From assembly GCF_032921865.1 (NCBI RefSeq), contig NZ_CP136684.1, positions 7,501-71,500 of the forward strand: a stretch of 64,000 nt of DNA, written 5' to 3'. Under the pieces are notes generated by a model. It did no database searches and was not told the origin of the DNA. It saw only the letters and a list, made by a program, of their open reading frames with translations. Both the position numbers and the translations under genes were made by a program. This DNA is from Thalassospira lucentensis (GTDB lineage Bacteria > Pseudomonadota > Alphaproteobacteria > Rhodospirillales > Thalassospiraceae). Each line of letters starts with the position of its first letter. Position 1 is the stretch's first letter. Shown one piece after another: positions 35,518 through 45,137 of this stretch.

Positions 35518-36333
35518 ATGTATTTTCAACGCGTATTCTTATACGCGATCCGATTGGGCGTCATGCCTATGCTTGTCCTGCCTTGCATTGTCCTGTCCGC
35601 AATCATCAATCATGCCCATGCCGCATCTGATGCCTGCGAACAGATTGTTGTTGGCGGTGCCGCAGGATGGGAACCGATCTCTTACTTAGGCAGTAACGGC
35701 CACGCGCAAGGTATTTCGATTGATATCCTGCGTCGATACACACAGGAAAATAATATCAGCCTGAAAGTGCATCTTGAAGTCCCATGGAACCGGTCGATCC
35801 AGATGCTCGAAGCCGGTGAAATCGATGTGATGGCGGGAGCCTATTACACAGCCGAACGCGCGATGACTTTCATTTATTCACTTCCTTATGCATCCGATGA
35901 TGTGATGGTCTTTCAGCATGTTGACCGACAATTTTCAGTTCACAGCATAGACAGCCTCATCGGTCACAGCGGTGCGCGCCCCCAAGGCGGAAGCTACGGC
36001 GATTTCATTGACCGGTTTGCCACTGATAGGCTCGACATGATTTATTCACCAACCGGCAACCGCATATTCGATATCCTGATGAACGGTCGGGTCGATTATG
36101 TATTGCTCGGGCGATATGACGGCATGGCCAATGTCGCGATTGACGGCATCGACCAACAGGTTATTGCCATTGAACCACCACTGGCCGTGAACGAAGTTCA
36201 ATTCATGTTTTCGCGCAGCAGCCCGTGCGTGCGGCATGTCGCCCGGATCAACAGCTTGATCACTGAACTGAACGACAGCGGGCAGCTTTCCGAATGGGTT
36301 GCCTTTCACCTGCCCAAATCTAACAGCAACTGA
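35518..36333 (+). CDS. periplasmic solute-binding protein, family 3 type
   Basis: 271 residues. A signal peptide (hydrophobic 12-32, cleavage near AHA/AS at 37) leads to a type II periplasmic binding fold of the amino-acid (SBP_bac_3) kind: GISIDILRRYTQENNIS, VPWNRSIQMLEAGEIDVMAGAYYTAERA. No permease or ATPase gene is next to it, so it may be an orphan binding protein or a sensor-like protein. It is read opposite to the hyuC-type gene that follows. GGGGGG precedes the ATG. The ligand is unknown. Confidence 0.75.
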   Translation: MYFQRVFLYAIRLGVMPMLVLPCIVLSAIINHAHAASDACEQIVVGGAAGWEPISYLGSNGHAQGISIDILRRYTQENNISLKVHLEVPWNRSIQMLEAGEIDVMAGAYYTAERAMTFIYSLPYASDDVMVFQHVDRQFSVHSIDSLIGHSGARPQGGSYGDFIDRFATDRLDMIYSPTGNRIFDILMNGRVDYVLLGRYDGMANVAIDGIDQQVIAIEPPLAVNEVQFMFSRSSPCVRHVARINSLITELNDSGQLSEWVAFHLPKSNSN

Positions 36334-36334
36334 C

Positions 36335-36361
36335 AAAAAAAGACCGGCACAGAGGCCGGTC
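36335..36361 (-). terminator. rho-independent terminator of the M20 amidohydrolase gene
   Basis: GACCGGC (36342-36348), loop, GCCGGTC (36355-36361), followed on the minus strand by seven T. It is 38 bases past the stop of the preT-preA-hydrolase operon. On the plus strand it has no T-run. Confidence 0.8.
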
Positions 36362-36398
36362 CAGTCTGGAGTATTCATGGGAGGTAGTTGATATCGGT

Positions 36399-37676
36399 CT
36401 AAACCGATTGTGTCATGACCGTCTCGTCGGCCTTGGCCAGAACGGCATGTAGCAAAACCTGCCCTCCCGCATCTGACCAGTGCTTGTGAACTTCCTCAAT
36501 CTCGTTATGGGAAATACCATCGACACACGGGATAAAAATCATCGCGGTCGGGGTCACCTGCGCCAGATAGCAGGCATCATGCCCCGCACCCGACACAATC
36601 TCGCGCGCGGAATATCCACCGATTTCAACGGCATTGCGAACCGCGTCGACGCAGGTTTTGTCAAACGGAACCGGCTCGTAATAGAAAATCTGCTCAAACT
36701 CGGTTTTAAGGCCGATTTCGGATGCAATTTTATCAACACCATCGCGCAGAGCCTTGTCCATATCGGCCAGGACCGCGTCATCTGGATGGCGGAAATCAAC
36801 GGTAAAGAACACCTCACCCGGGATAACATTGCGTGAGTTCGGATGGATTTGCATCATGCCAACCGTGGCACAGGCCAGTGGGGATCGATCCAGACCGATT
36901 CTGTTGACCAGATCAACCACCCGGGCCGCCCCCAGCAACGCATCCTTACGGGTTTTCATCGGGGTCGGTCCAGCATGTGCTTCGACACCGGTGAATTTGA
37001 TTTCATACCAGCGTTGCCCCTGAGCATCGGTGACGATGCCGATATCCTTGCCTTCGTCTTCAAGGATCGGGCCCTGCTCGATATGTGCCTCGAAATAGGC
37101 CCCCATCGGATGGGCATCAATCGTGGCTTCGTCATCGCCAAGATAGCCGATACGCTTCAATTCCTCGCCCATCGTCTTGCCATCGACATCGGCCCGTGAA
37201 TGACCGTATTCAAGGTCGAAAACCTTGGCAAACACGCCCGATGCGACCATCGCCGGGGCAAAGCGCGACCCTTCTTCGTTGGTCCAGCAAACGACTTCAA
37301 GAGGTGCTTCAGTTTCGTATTTGGCTTCGTTCAGAGCCCGGATTACTTCAAGCCCCGAAAGCACGCCATAAACACCATCATATTTGCCCCCTGTCGGCTG
37401 GCTGTCCAGATGGCTTCCCATCACCACCGGCGGCAGATCGGGATTGCGTCCTTCACGGCGCGCAAAGATATTGCCCATCTTGTCGATGCGGATCGTGCAA
37501 CCCTCGGCCTTGCACCATTTGATGAACAAGTCTCGGCTCTCACGATCCAGATCGGTCAGCGCCAATCGGCAAACGCCATCCTTGGCGGTTTTGCCGATCT
37601 TTGCCATTTCCATCAGGCTGTCCCAAAGCCGGTCACCATTGATCGACAGATTGCGCACACTTGGTTGAACGGTCAT
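36399..37676 (-). CDS. M20-family N-carbamoyl-beta-alanine amidohydrolase (beta-ureidopropionase)
   Basis: 425 residues, zinc-dependent hydantoinase/carbamoylase family (HyuC/AmaB/Atbeta-car type). Metal-site motifs are present: GSHLDSQPTGGKYDGVYG, the EE pair in TNEEGSRFAPAM, HIEQGP, and GAGHDACYLA. With preT and preA directly upstream it should hydrolyse N-carbamoyl-beta-alanine. Allantoate or L-carbamoyl amino acids are possible alternative substrates. AAAGGA precedes the ATG; the gap to preA is 34 bases. This is the second candidate for this step in the locus. Confidence 0.88.
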   Translation of the reverse strand: MTVQPSVRNLSINGDRLWDSLMEMAKIGKTAKDGVCRLALTDLDRESRDLFIKWCKAEGCTIRIDKMGNIFARREGRNPDLPPVVMGSHLDSQPTGGKYDGVYGVLSGLEVIRALNEAKYETEAPLEVVCWTNEEGSRFAPAMVASGVFAKVFDLEYGHSRADVDGKTMGEELKRIGYLGDDEATIDAHPMGAYFEAHIEQGPILEDEGKDIGIVTDAQGQRWYEIKFTGVEAHAGPTPMKTRKDALLGAARVVDLVNRIGLDRSPLACATVGMMQIHPNSRNVIPGEVFFTVDFRHPDDAVLADMDKALRDGVDKIASEIGLKTEFEQIFYYEPVPFDKTCVDAVRNAVEIGGYSAREIVSGAGHDACYLAQVTPTAMIFIPCVDGISHNEIEEVHKHWSDAGGQVLLHAVLAKADETVMTQSV

Positions 37677-37710
37677 TTAGATATCCTTTTGTCTGTCTTC
37701 CGGCTTGGGA

Positions 37711-38988
37711 TTACTCGGCAGCCTGCCGCATCGGGTTAAGCGGATGTTCCGGCCAGGTCATGTAAGGCTTGTCAGTTTTGACCGGCTCCATGGTGATGCA
37801 ATCAGGCACCGGACAAATGTGATAGCAAAGGTTGCAACCAACACATTCCTCGTCGATGACAACAAACTCACGGTGTCCGTCTTCCTTCACATTCATCGCA
37901 ATCGCCTGATGTGATGTATCCTCGCACGCGATATGACAACGACCACATTCGATACAATTGTCGGGGTTGATCACCGCCTTGGTATCGAAATTCATGTTAA
38001 GCTCGTTCCAGTTCGCGACCTGCGGCACGGCCGCACGCGTGAACTGTTCGACACTGGTGTACCCCTTGTCATCCATCCACTGGCTCATGCCATCGATCAG
38101 ATCATCGACAACGCGGAAACCATAAATCATTGCAGCCGTGCAGACCTGCACCGCGTTTGACCCCAACGCCATGAATTCAACGGCGTCTTTCCATGTGGTA
38201 ATCCCACCGATGCCGGAAATATGCAGATCGCGGGTTTCCGGCGTGCGGGCAATTTCGGCCACCATGTTAAGGGCAATCGGCTTTACCGCCGATCCGCAAT
38301 AACCGCCATGCGTACCCTTGCCATCAACCATCGGTTCGGGAACCATGCTGTCAAGATCGACCGAAATGATCGAGTTAACGGTGTTAATAAGCGACACGGC
38401 ATCCGCCCCGCCTTTTAACGCGGCCTCTGCCGACCACAGGATATTGGTGATGTTTGGCGTCAGTTTGGTAAAGACCGGAATATCAACCGCATCCTTGACC
38501 CAGCGGGTGACCTGTTCGACCATTTCAGGCACCTGCCCGATCGCCGATCCCATGCCGCGTTCGCACATGCCGTGCGGGCAACCAAGGTTAAGCTCGATGC
38601 CATGCACACCACTTTCGGCAATCTGCTGTGCCAAATCCTTCCACGCCCGTTCTTCAATCGGGGCCATCATCGATCCGATGATCACATGGTCGGGATATTC
38701 TTTACGGCATTCACGGATTTCCTGAAGGTTGACCGAAAGCGGCCGGTCGGAAATCAGTTCGATATTGTTGATACCAAGCAAACGGCGGTTCTGATCATGA
38801 TGGGCACCATAGCGCGACGATACGTTAACCACTGGCGGATCAATCCCCAGCGTCTTCCACACAACCCCGCCCCATCCGGCCTGAAATGCGCGAACAACGT
38901 TGTATTTCTTGTCGGTCGGCGGTGCGGAGGCCAGCCAGAACGGGTTGAGTGAATCAATCCCGGCAATTTTGCAGCTTAGATCAGCCAT
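37711..38988 (-). CDS. preA: NAD-dependent dihydropyrimidine dehydrogenase, subunit PreA
   Basis: 425 residues. An FMN-binding TIM barrel of the dihydroorotate dehydrogenase type (residues about 1-310, with NLGCPHGMCERGMG and GIGGITTWKDA) is followed by a ferredoxin-like tail with two 4Fe-4S motifs, CIECGRCHIAC and CVGCNLCYHIC, at about 335-400. It reduces uracil and thymine to dihydropyrimidines, taking electrons from PreT. It lies 20 bases after preT and 34 before the amidohydrolase gene. Confidence 0.94.
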   Translation of the reverse strand: MADLSCKIAGIDSLNPFWLASAPPTDKKYNVVRAFQAGWGGVVWKTLGIDPPVVNVSSRYGAHHDQNRRLLGINNIELISDRPLSVNLQEIRECRKEYPDHVIIGSMMAPIEERAWKDLAQQIAESGVHGIELNLGCPHGMCERGMGSAIGQVPEMVEQVTRWVKDAVDIPVFTKLTPNITNILWSAEAALKGGADAVSLINTVNSIISVDLDSMVPEPMVDGKGTHGGYCGSAVKPIALNMVAEIARTPETRDLHISGIGGITTWKDAVEFMALGSNAVQVCTAAMIYGFRVVDDLIDGMSQWMDDKGYTSVEQFTRAAVPQVANWNELNMNFDTKAVINPDNCIECGRCHIACEDTSHQAIAMNVKEDGHREFVVIDEECVGCNLCYHICPVPDCITMEPVKTDKPYMTWPEHPLNPMRQAAE

Positions 38989-39008
38989 TTTCTTTCTCCC
39001 TTTCTGGC

Positions 39009-40373
39009 TTATGCGGTTTTAAGGAACGCATCGATGGCAATCGCGGCCTGTTTGCCGTCTTCAACCGACTGAACTGTCAGGTCCTCGCCACTTTTGATGC
39101 AATCCCCACCGGCAAAGATGCCAGAGGCGGTTGTCTGGTAATTTTCATCGACCACGATCTTGCCCCCGGCAATTTCCATTCCGGCAAGGTCATCTGTTTT
39201 GATTCTCTGCCCGATGGCCTTCAGTATCTGATCGGCGCGGATTTCAAACTTCTCGCCGGTACCGACAAGCTTGCCGTCCCGAAGTTCCGTTTTCTCGAAC
39301 TCCATGCCGATGAGTTTACCATTTGCCTTGATCGCAATCGGCTTGGCCCAGTGGCGCACAATCACTCCATTGATCTTGGCCAATTCCTGTTCATATTCGG
39401 TCGCCGACATATGTTCGGCCCCACGGCGATAGACCAATGTGACTTCGTCGGCACCAAGGCGTTTGGCCTGAATGGCGGCATCAACTGCAGTGTTGCCACC
39501 ACCAATCACGATCACATTATTGCCAACCGGCATATCGGATTTCGGTTCGGTCTGACGAAGCTGCTCGATAAAGGCAATCGCATCATCTACACCGTCAAAT
39601 GCCTCGCCCGGCAGGCCAAGTTCGTTGGTCGCACCAAGCCCCACACCGACAAAAACGGCGTCATATCCGTCACGCAAAGCCCCAAGCGTAATGTCACGGC
39701 CAAGCGCCTTGCCATATTCGATCCGGATGCCGCCGATGCCCAAAAGGAATTCAACCTCGCGCTGGGCGAAATCATTGGTCATTTTGTAAGCCGCAAGACC
39801 ATATTCATTCAACCCGCCCGGCTTCGCCTTGGCTTCGAACACCGTGACATCATGGCCCAGCATCGCCGCCCGATGTGCGCACGAAAGCCCCGCTGGACCA
39901 GCGCCGACCACAGCAATCTGCTTGCCAGTCGAAGGTGCACGTTTGAATGGATGGGGCAAATCAGCTCGCGCCATCAGATGATCAACCGCAAAACGTTGCA
40001 GGCTACCGATTTCGACGGCGACATCTTCGGACACATTACGCACACAGGCCTGTTCGCACAGCACTTCCGTCGGGCAGGCACGTGCACAGGTGCCACCCAT
40101 GATGTTGGCCGACAGGATGGTTTTTGCCGCCCCGTCCGGGTTGCCGGTGCTGATTTTGCGGATAAAGCCCGGAATATCAATTGATGTCGGGCATGCTGTA
40201 ACGCATGGCGCGTCATAGCAATACAGGCAGCGATTGCTTTCGGCCATGGCCTGCAAGGTGGAATAGGCCGGATGCAGATCGGAAAATCCGTCATCGGTAT
40301 CATTATGGCCGATATGACCCGGGCCATGGATCGCACCTGATTTCGAAACTTGCTTGCCCTGCAAGATGGTCAT
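39009..40373 (-). CDS. preT: NAD-dependent dihydropyrimidine dehydrogenase, subunit PreT
   Basis: About 454 residues, glutamate synthase small-subunit-like. The N-terminal Fe-S cysteines are in CLYCYDAPCVTACP and CARACPTEVLCEQAC. An FAD motif VVGAGPAGLSCA comes near 130, and an NAD(P) motif VIGGGNTAVDAA near 275. It oxidises NADH and passes electrons to PreA. The ATG at 40373 follows GGGAGAC; six more codons are open upstream. A RutR-like box lies about 306 bases upstream. Confidence 0.93.
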   Translation of the reverse strand: MTILQGKQVSKSGAIHGPGHIGHNDTDDGFSDLHPAYSTLQAMAESNRCLYCYDAPCVTACPTSIDIPGFIRKISTGNPDGAAKTILSANIMGGTCARACPTEVLCEQACVRNVSEDVAVEIGSLQRFAVDHLMARADLPHPFKRAPSTGKQIAVVGAGPAGLSCAHRAAMLGHDVTVFEAKAKPGGLNEYGLAAYKMTNDFAQREVEFLLGIGGIRIEYGKALGRDITLGALRDGYDAVFVGVGLGATNELGLPGEAFDGVDDAIAFIEQLRQTEPKSDMPVGNNVIVIGGGNTAVDAAIQAKRLGADEVTLVYRRGAEHMSATEYEQELAKINGVIVRHWAKPIAIKANGKLIGMEFEKTELRDGKLVGTGEKFEIRADQILKAIGQRIKTDDLAGMEIAGGKIVVDENYQTTASGIFAGGDCIKSGEDLTVQSVEDGKQAAIAIDAFLKTA

Positions 40374-40678
40374 GTTTTGTCTCCCTGCCAAAAAGGCGTC
40401 CTCTCCTGGCGTCAGCGAGAGACAAACAAGAATGGCATCCTCAAAAGACCAGTCGCGCAGGAAGCCGCAAAGGGCTTCGGATGGATTTATGGCGTATGTG
40501 GACGGGCGGGCCCGACCAACTCTGGATCTTCTATCAATGACATTCTTGGCGTATCCGTCCGGCTTACCGCCGAACTGTTTCCCAGTATTTGATCTGCCGC
40601 GCTTTTATGGGGTTCGGGTTATTCCCGGTTGATAGCACGTACAGATGCCTCTCTCTGACCAATACAGCATGTCCAATC

Positions 40679-40694
40679 CTGATCATTTGGTCAA
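40679..40694. promoter_or_regulatory. RutR-like operator upstream of preTA
   Basis: CTGATCATTTGGTCAA matches TTGACCANNTGGTCAA at 12 of 14 defined positions, with the right half perfect. Together with the box at 34714 it ties the preTA operon to the local RutR-like repressor. Confidence 0.62.
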
Positions 40695-40700
40695 GATTAA

Positions 40701-40739
40701 AAATGCAGGTTATTAAACTTGCAGTTTTATCCTGCATTT
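40701..40739 (-). terminator. nested inverted repeat, possible terminator of the lrp-like gene
   Basis: AAATGCAGG (40701-40709) pairs with CCTGCATTT (40731-40739). The interior holds a second palindrome, AAACT-TGC-AGTTT. On the minus strand TTTTT ends the stem, 40 bases past the lrp stop. It could also be an operator. Confidence 0.45.
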
Positions 40740-40778
40740 CTGTCGCTTTTGCGCTTTCGTCGCCAGAAAACCAGAAGG

Positions 40779-41234
40779 CTATAACGAATAGCTGTCCTTG
40801 ACTGCTTCCATCACAACAAAGGTCGATGTGTGCGACACATATGGCAGTTCGGAAATCTTCTCGCCCAGCACACGGCGATAATCACCAATATCACGGCTGC
40901 GCACCTTGATCAGGTAGTCAAACGCCCCCGCGATCATGTGGCATTGCTCGATTTCAGGCACGTCCCGCACGGCCTTGTTGAATGCATTAAGCGCCTCGGT
41001 CTTGGTATCGGTCAGGATCACCTGAACAAACGCAATATGGCTGGCCCCCATTTTTTCCGGATGAAGGATCGCCCGATAACCAAGGATGTGTTCACTTTCT
41101 TCCAGCCGTCGCAGACGCAGGGCACAGGGTGTTTTCGATAGTCCGACGCGATGCGCCAGATCCGTAACCGTAATCCGGCCATTCACAGCAACTTCGCACA
41201 GAACCGCCAGATCAATCTTGTCCAAAACACCCAT
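40779..41234 (-). CDS. Lrp/AsnC-family transcriptional regulator
   Basis: 151 residues. The N-terminal winged helix (LAVLCEVAVNGRITVTDLAHRVGLSKTPCALRLRRLEE) and the C-terminal RAM domain with the AGAFDYLIKVRSRDI strand are both complete. It is divergent from a UspA-like gene followed by an AGCS amino-acid symporter, and the 247-base gap is AT-rich, as Lrp targets often are. Control of the symporter by alanine, glycine or another amino acid is plausible but inferred. Confidence 0.88.
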   Translation of the reverse strand: MGVLDKIDLAVLCEVAVNGRITVTDLAHRVGLSKTPCALRLRRLEESEHILGYRAILHPEKMGASHIAFVQVILTDTKTEALNAFNKAVRDVPEIEQCHMIAGAFDYLIKVRSRDIGDYRRVLGEKISELPYVSHTSTFVVMEAVKDSYSL

Positions 41235-41481
41235 TTGGCACCTCTAATGCAATTAAATGTCCTATTAAAACTAAAATAATAAGTGAAATTACCCATCAAT
41301 CAAATCAACTTTGGGAAAAACCACCTGTCATAAAGTCGTATCATTAACCAACGGCAGCAAACCGCTGGCCCGGGTCGCACAGACATCAACGACCAGTGGA
41401 TGTCGGCAAGACCGGATCAAGTCCGGCGTAACGGGAGTGGAAAACCGACAACGAACAACTATCGCAAAAAGGGACTTCACC

Positions 41482-41928
41482 ATGTCACAGACACCATCCG
41501 TGAAGCCGATCCTGATTGGCTATGACGGGACAGAGGCAGCAGACCGCGCGGTTCAATTTACCGCCAACCGGGCCGCCACCGAAGGATGCCCGGTACATGT
41601 CATCTATGTTCTGGAATGGTCGCCATACAGCTTTCTGTCGGCCCAGGAACTTGAAGAACGCCATCAACGCCGAACCGAAGAACTTTCCCGTGCCGAGGCC
41701 ACCCTTGCCCCGGCACTTCGTGTTTTTACCGACCGCAATATCCCAATGACCTACGAGGTCAGATACGGCCATTCCGGCGAACTGATCTGCCAGATCGCCA
41801 AGGAAAAGAAAGCCACACAGATCGTCCTTGGCCGAAAGGGCGGCACAGCCCTTGGCGCGCGATTACTGGGCAGCCTTGCCCTGACACTGGTTCAGGCCAG
41901 TCCCGTGCCCGTTACCGTGGTGCCCTGA
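41482..41928 (+). CDS. universal stress protein, UspA family
   Basis: 148 residues, one Usp domain. It begins KPILIGYDGTEAADRAVQF and ends with the nucleotide-binding loop LGRKGGTALGARLLGSLALTLVQ, corresponding to G-2x-G-9x-G(S/T), so it is probably of the ATP-binding type. The ATG at 41482 gives a normal family N-terminus; the open frame runs 57 codons further up without support. It is 54 bases upstream of the symporter gene and probably co-transcribed. Confidence 0.85.
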   Translation: MSQTPSVKPILIGYDGTEAADRAVQFTANRAATEGCPVHVIYVLEWSPYSFLSAQELEERHQRRTEELSRAEATLAPALRVFTDRNIPMTYEVRYGHSGELICQIAKEKKATQIVLGRKGGTALGARLLGSLALTLVQASPVPVTVVP

Positions 41929-41982
41929 ACACCACCGGGTTTGCAGTCAAAAACATAAAACAATCAAAATCGGAGAGTTCTC

Positions 41983-43530
41983 ATGTCTTGCCAGTACAGA
42001 GTCCCGGCGTGGGCCGCGGGCATAACGGCGACTATTTTCCCCTTCATGGCGATGGCGCAGGAAGGGTCGCTTGACCAGCGCATCAACGAAACCGTTGCGC
42101 CGATCTCAAATGTCATTGCCGGTACAATTTTCTATTCCGTCCCCATCGCGGGGAATGATTTCCCGCTGATCGTCGGCTGGCTTGTAATTGCCGCCGCTAT
42201 TTTCACGCTTTATTTCGGCTTCGTGCAATTCCGCAAATTCGGCCATGCGATTGCATTGGTGAAAGGTGATTATTCACATCCCGATGACGCGGGCGAAGTT
42301 TCGCATTTTCAGGCATTGGCAACAGCCCTGTCAGGTACCGTTGGCCTTGGCAATATTGCCGGTGTTGCCGTCGCGGTTTCCATCGGCGGACCGGGGGCGA
42401 CATTCTGGATGATTCTTGCCGGTTTGATGGGCATGGCGTCGAAATTCACCGAATGCACATTAGGGGTCAAATATCGCAATGAATATCCCGATGGGCGCGT
42501 ATCGGGCGGGCCTATGTATTACCTGTCCAAAGGATTGGCCGAAAAAGGCAAACCCGGATTGGGCAAGGCGCTCGCCATCCTCTTTTCGATCTGCTGCATC
42601 GGTGGTGCCGTTGGCGGCGGCAACATGTTTCAGGCCAATCAGGCCTTCCAGCAGGTCGTCAATGTTACCGGTGGTGAAAACAGCTTCCTTGCCGGAAGCG
42701 GCTGGCTATTCGGCCTGATCATGGCCGTCATCGTTGGCTCGGTCATCATTGGCGGCATCAAATCGATTGCCAAGGTCACCGAAAAAATCGTGCCTTTCAT
42801 GGCGGTGATTTATGTAACCGCCGGGCTGGTTATTATCATCAGCAATATCGACATGGTCGGTCAGGCGTTTAGCGACATTTTCGTCGGGGCCTTTACCGGG
42901 GCCGGTGTGGCCGGTGGCGTTGTCGGGGCCTTGATCCAGGGCTTCAAACGTGCAGCCTTTTCCAACGAGGCCGGTATTGGTTCGGCTGCCATCGCCCATT
43001 CGGCAGTTCGCACCAAGGAACCGGTGACAGAAGGTTATGTCGCCCTGCTTGAACCGTTTATCGATACTGTTGTGATCTGCACCATGACCGCCCTTGTCAT
43101 TACCATCAGCGGCGAACTCAATTCCGGCCTGACCGGTGTTGAACTGACATCGGCGGCATTTGCATCAGCCTTTACATGGTTTCCTCTGGTACTGGCACTT
43201 GCCGTGGTCCTGTTTGCCTTTTCAACCATGCTGTCATGGTCCTATTACGGCCTGAAAGCCTGGACCTATCTTGTGGGAGAAGGCAAAGGCAAGGAGATCA
43301 TCTTCAAGCTGTTCTTCTGCCTGTGTGTCATTGTGGGTGCGAGCATGAGCCTCGGTCCCGTAATTGACTTCTCGGATTCCATGATCTTTGCCATGGCCAT
43401 TCCGAACGTCATTGGCCTTTATCTGCTGATGTCGGTCGTACGCGGCGAAGTGAACCAATACTGGGCCAAAATCGACCGCGGCGAAATCCGCAAAGTCGAC
43501 AAATCTGCTGCTGCCGAAGCAGAAGCCTGA
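41983..43530 (+). CDS. sodium:alanine/glycine symporter, AGCS family
   Basis: 515 residues with about 10-11 membrane spans. AGCS signatures include [49 protein letters not shown] and [15 protein letters not shown]. It takes up alanine or glycine with Na+. A hydrophobic, signal-like N-terminus precedes the first conserved helix. CGGAGAG precedes the ATG. The nearby transaminase produces alanine from pyruvate, but no direct link is shown. A strong terminator follows. Confidence 0.9.
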   Translation: MSCQYRVPAWAAGITATIFPFMAMAQEGSLDQRINETVAPISNVIAGTIFYSVPIAGNDFPLIVGWLVIAAAIFTLYFGFVQFRKFGHAIALVKGDYSHPDDAGEVSHFQALATALSGTVGLGNIAGVAVAVSIGGPGATFWMILAGLMGMASKFTECTLGVKYRNEYPDGRVSGGPMYYLSKGLAEKGKPGLGKALAILFSICCIGGAVGGGNMFQANQAFQQVVNVTGGENSFLAGSGWLFGLIMAVIVGSVIIGGIKSIAKVTEKIVPFMAVIYVTAGLVIIISNIDMVGQAFSDIFVGAFTGAGVAGGVVGALIQGFKRAAFSNEAGIGSAAIAHSAVRTKEPVTEGYVALLEPFIDTVVICTMTALVITISGELNSGLTGVELTSAAFASAFTWFPLVLALAVVLFAFSTMLSWSYYGLKAWTYLVGEGKGKEIIFKLFFCLCVIVGASMSLGPVIDFSDSMIFAMAIPNVIGLYLLMSVVRGEVNQYWAKIDRGEIRKVDKSAAAEAEA

Positions 43531-43546
43531 CCCACGATCAAACCAA

Positions 43547-43575
43547 AAGCCCCCTGCCTTTTGCGCAGGGGGCTT
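43547..43575. terminator. bidirectional rho-independent terminator
   Basis: AAGCCCCCTGC (43547-43557), loop CTTTTGC, GCAGGGGGCTT (43565-43575). It lies between the symporter and emrB-like stops and can serve both, though the T-runs are short. Confidence 0.75.
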
Positions 43576-43583
43576 GATTTGGC

Positions 43584-45137
43584 CTATTCCATAACTTCCA
43601 TATGCCCGTCACGAGACGGCGCCTTGCGCTTTGGCCCCTGCATCAAAAGCAGCAAGGGCACCACTGCAATCACGATCCACATCATCGCCTGAAAATCATT
43701 CAGATAGGCAACCGTATTGGCCTGTGCGGTCACAACCTGATTAAGGGTGACTGCACCGGTCGCACTCTGCCAGTCCCAAGTTTCGGGCAGCCACGGGCTT
43801 TGCAACGCCATCCGGAATGGCGTCAGGGTCGCAGCGAGGCTTGCATGCATTACCTGCGTATTCTGCGTCAGCATCGTGGTCATCACTGAAATGCCGATGC
43901 TTGATCCTATATTGCGCATCAGGCTGAACATCGCCGTACCTTCGGTACGATAATGCAGATCAAGGGTGGCAAAGGTAATCGTGCTGAGCGGCACGAAAAT
44001 AAACCCAAGCCCGACCCCCTGAATGGTCCCGGTGCGGATGATCGTGAATTCGCTGACCTCGGTCGTAAAGCCCATCATCTGGTAAAGTGACAAGGCTGTC
44101 ATGAACAGGCCAAACAGGATCAGAAGCCGGATATCGATTTTGCCGATCAACCGCCCGACAAGCATCATGGCGATCATCGTGCCAACCCCGCGCGGCGCAA
44201 GCAGCATCCCTGCCGTCACCACCGGATATCCCATCAGATTTTGCAAGAACGGCGGCAATAATGCCAATGTCGCAAGCAACACCACACCGACGATAAAGAT
44301 AAAGAACAACCCGATAACAAAGTTCCGGTCCGCAAACAGCCCCGGCTCCAGAAACGGATTTCTGGCCGTAAACATATGCACGATGAACATATAAAGGCAC
44401 ACCGCCGCCAAGGCCGTTTCAATCAGGATTTCCGACGACGAAAACCAGTTCTGGCTTTCCCCGCGATCAAGCATCATCTGCAACGCGCCAATCGAAAGGC
44501 TCAGCAACGCAAAACCGAACCAGTCAAATGAAAGCCCCTTTCGTTTATCGGTTTCGGGCACAAAGGCCATGATCCCGCCAAGGGCCAAAAGACCAACGGG
44601 CAGATTGATGTAAAACACCCAGCGCCAATTGTAATACTCGGTCAAATACCCACCCAGTGTCGGTCCAAGGATCGGGCCTAGCATCACACCCATGCCCCAC
44701 ATCGCCATGGCCGAGCCATGCTTTTCCTTGGGGTATGTATCAAGCAAAACTGCCTGCGACAGCGGAACCAACCCGGCACCAAATGCACCTTGCAACAAGC
44801 GAAACACAACCATTTCCGGCAGGGAAACAGCCGCCCCGCACAACATGGAGGCAATGGTAAAACCGGTGACAGACACCAGAAACAGCTTCTTGCGACCAAA
44901 CCGTGACGCCAGAAAGCCCGTCGGGGGCGTCATAATAGCGGCGGCAACGATATAGGATGTCAGCACCCAGGAAATCTGATCCTGTGTGGCGGCCATACTA
45001 CCCTGCATATGCGGCAGGGCAACGTTTGCAATAGTGGTATCAAGTGCCTGCATGATCGTCGCAAGCATGATCGAAACGGTGGTCAGACCGCGTTCAAGCG
45101 GCGTGGTCTCGCTGGCCGCCGTGGCGGCTGCATTCAT
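43584..45137 (-). CDS. multidrug efflux MFS transporter, DHA2 family (EmrB-like)
   Basis: 517 residues, 14 predicted membrane spans. Family motifs include TTIANVALPHMQGSM in helix 1, the motif A region GFLASRFGRKKLF, and LLQGAFGAGLVPLSQAVLLD with the antiporter motif C-like region GMGVMLGPILGPTLGG. It pumps hydrophobic drugs out with proton entry, together with the EmrA-like adaptor whose gene overlaps its start by four bases. A MarR-type gene leads the operon. Confidence 0.9.
   Translation of the reverse strand: MNAAATAASETTPLERGLTTVSIMLATIMQALDTTIANVALPHMQGSMAATQDQISWVLTSYIVAAAIMTPPTGFLASRFGRKKLFLVSVTGFTIASMLCGAAVSLPEMVVFRLLQGAFGAGLVPLSQAVLLDTYPKEKHGSAMAMWGMGVMLGPILGPTLGGYLTEYYNWRWVFYINLPVGLLALGGIMAFVPETDKRKGLSFDWFGFALLSLSIGALQMMLDRGESQNWFSSSEILIETALAAVCLYMFIVHMFTARNPFLEPGLFADRNFVIGLFFIFIVGVVLLATLALLPPFLQNLMGYPVVTAGMLLAPRGVGTMIAMMLVGRLIGKIDIRLLILFGLFMTALSLYQMMGFTTEVSEFTIIRTGTIQGVGLGFIFVPLSTITFATLDLHYRTEGTAMFSLMRNIGSSIGISVMTTMLTQNTQVMHASLAATLTPFRMALQSPWLPETWDWQSATGAVTLNQVVTAQANTVAYLNDFQAMMWIVIAVVPLLLLMQGPKRKAPSRDGHMEVME

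Larger units (their letters stand above)
40374..40778. other. intergenic region upstream of preT
   Basis: 405 bases between the lrp-like stop and preT. Contents: a RutR-like box at 40679-40694, an extra half-site TGACCA near 40656, and the inverted repeat at 40701-40739. Short open frames on the plus strand lack ribosome-binding sites and family resemblance, so no gene is called. Confidence 0.45.

Noticed and set aside
38949-40184. 411-residue open frame antisense to preT
   Set aside because: Shadow of a well-conserved Fe-S flavoprotein gene.
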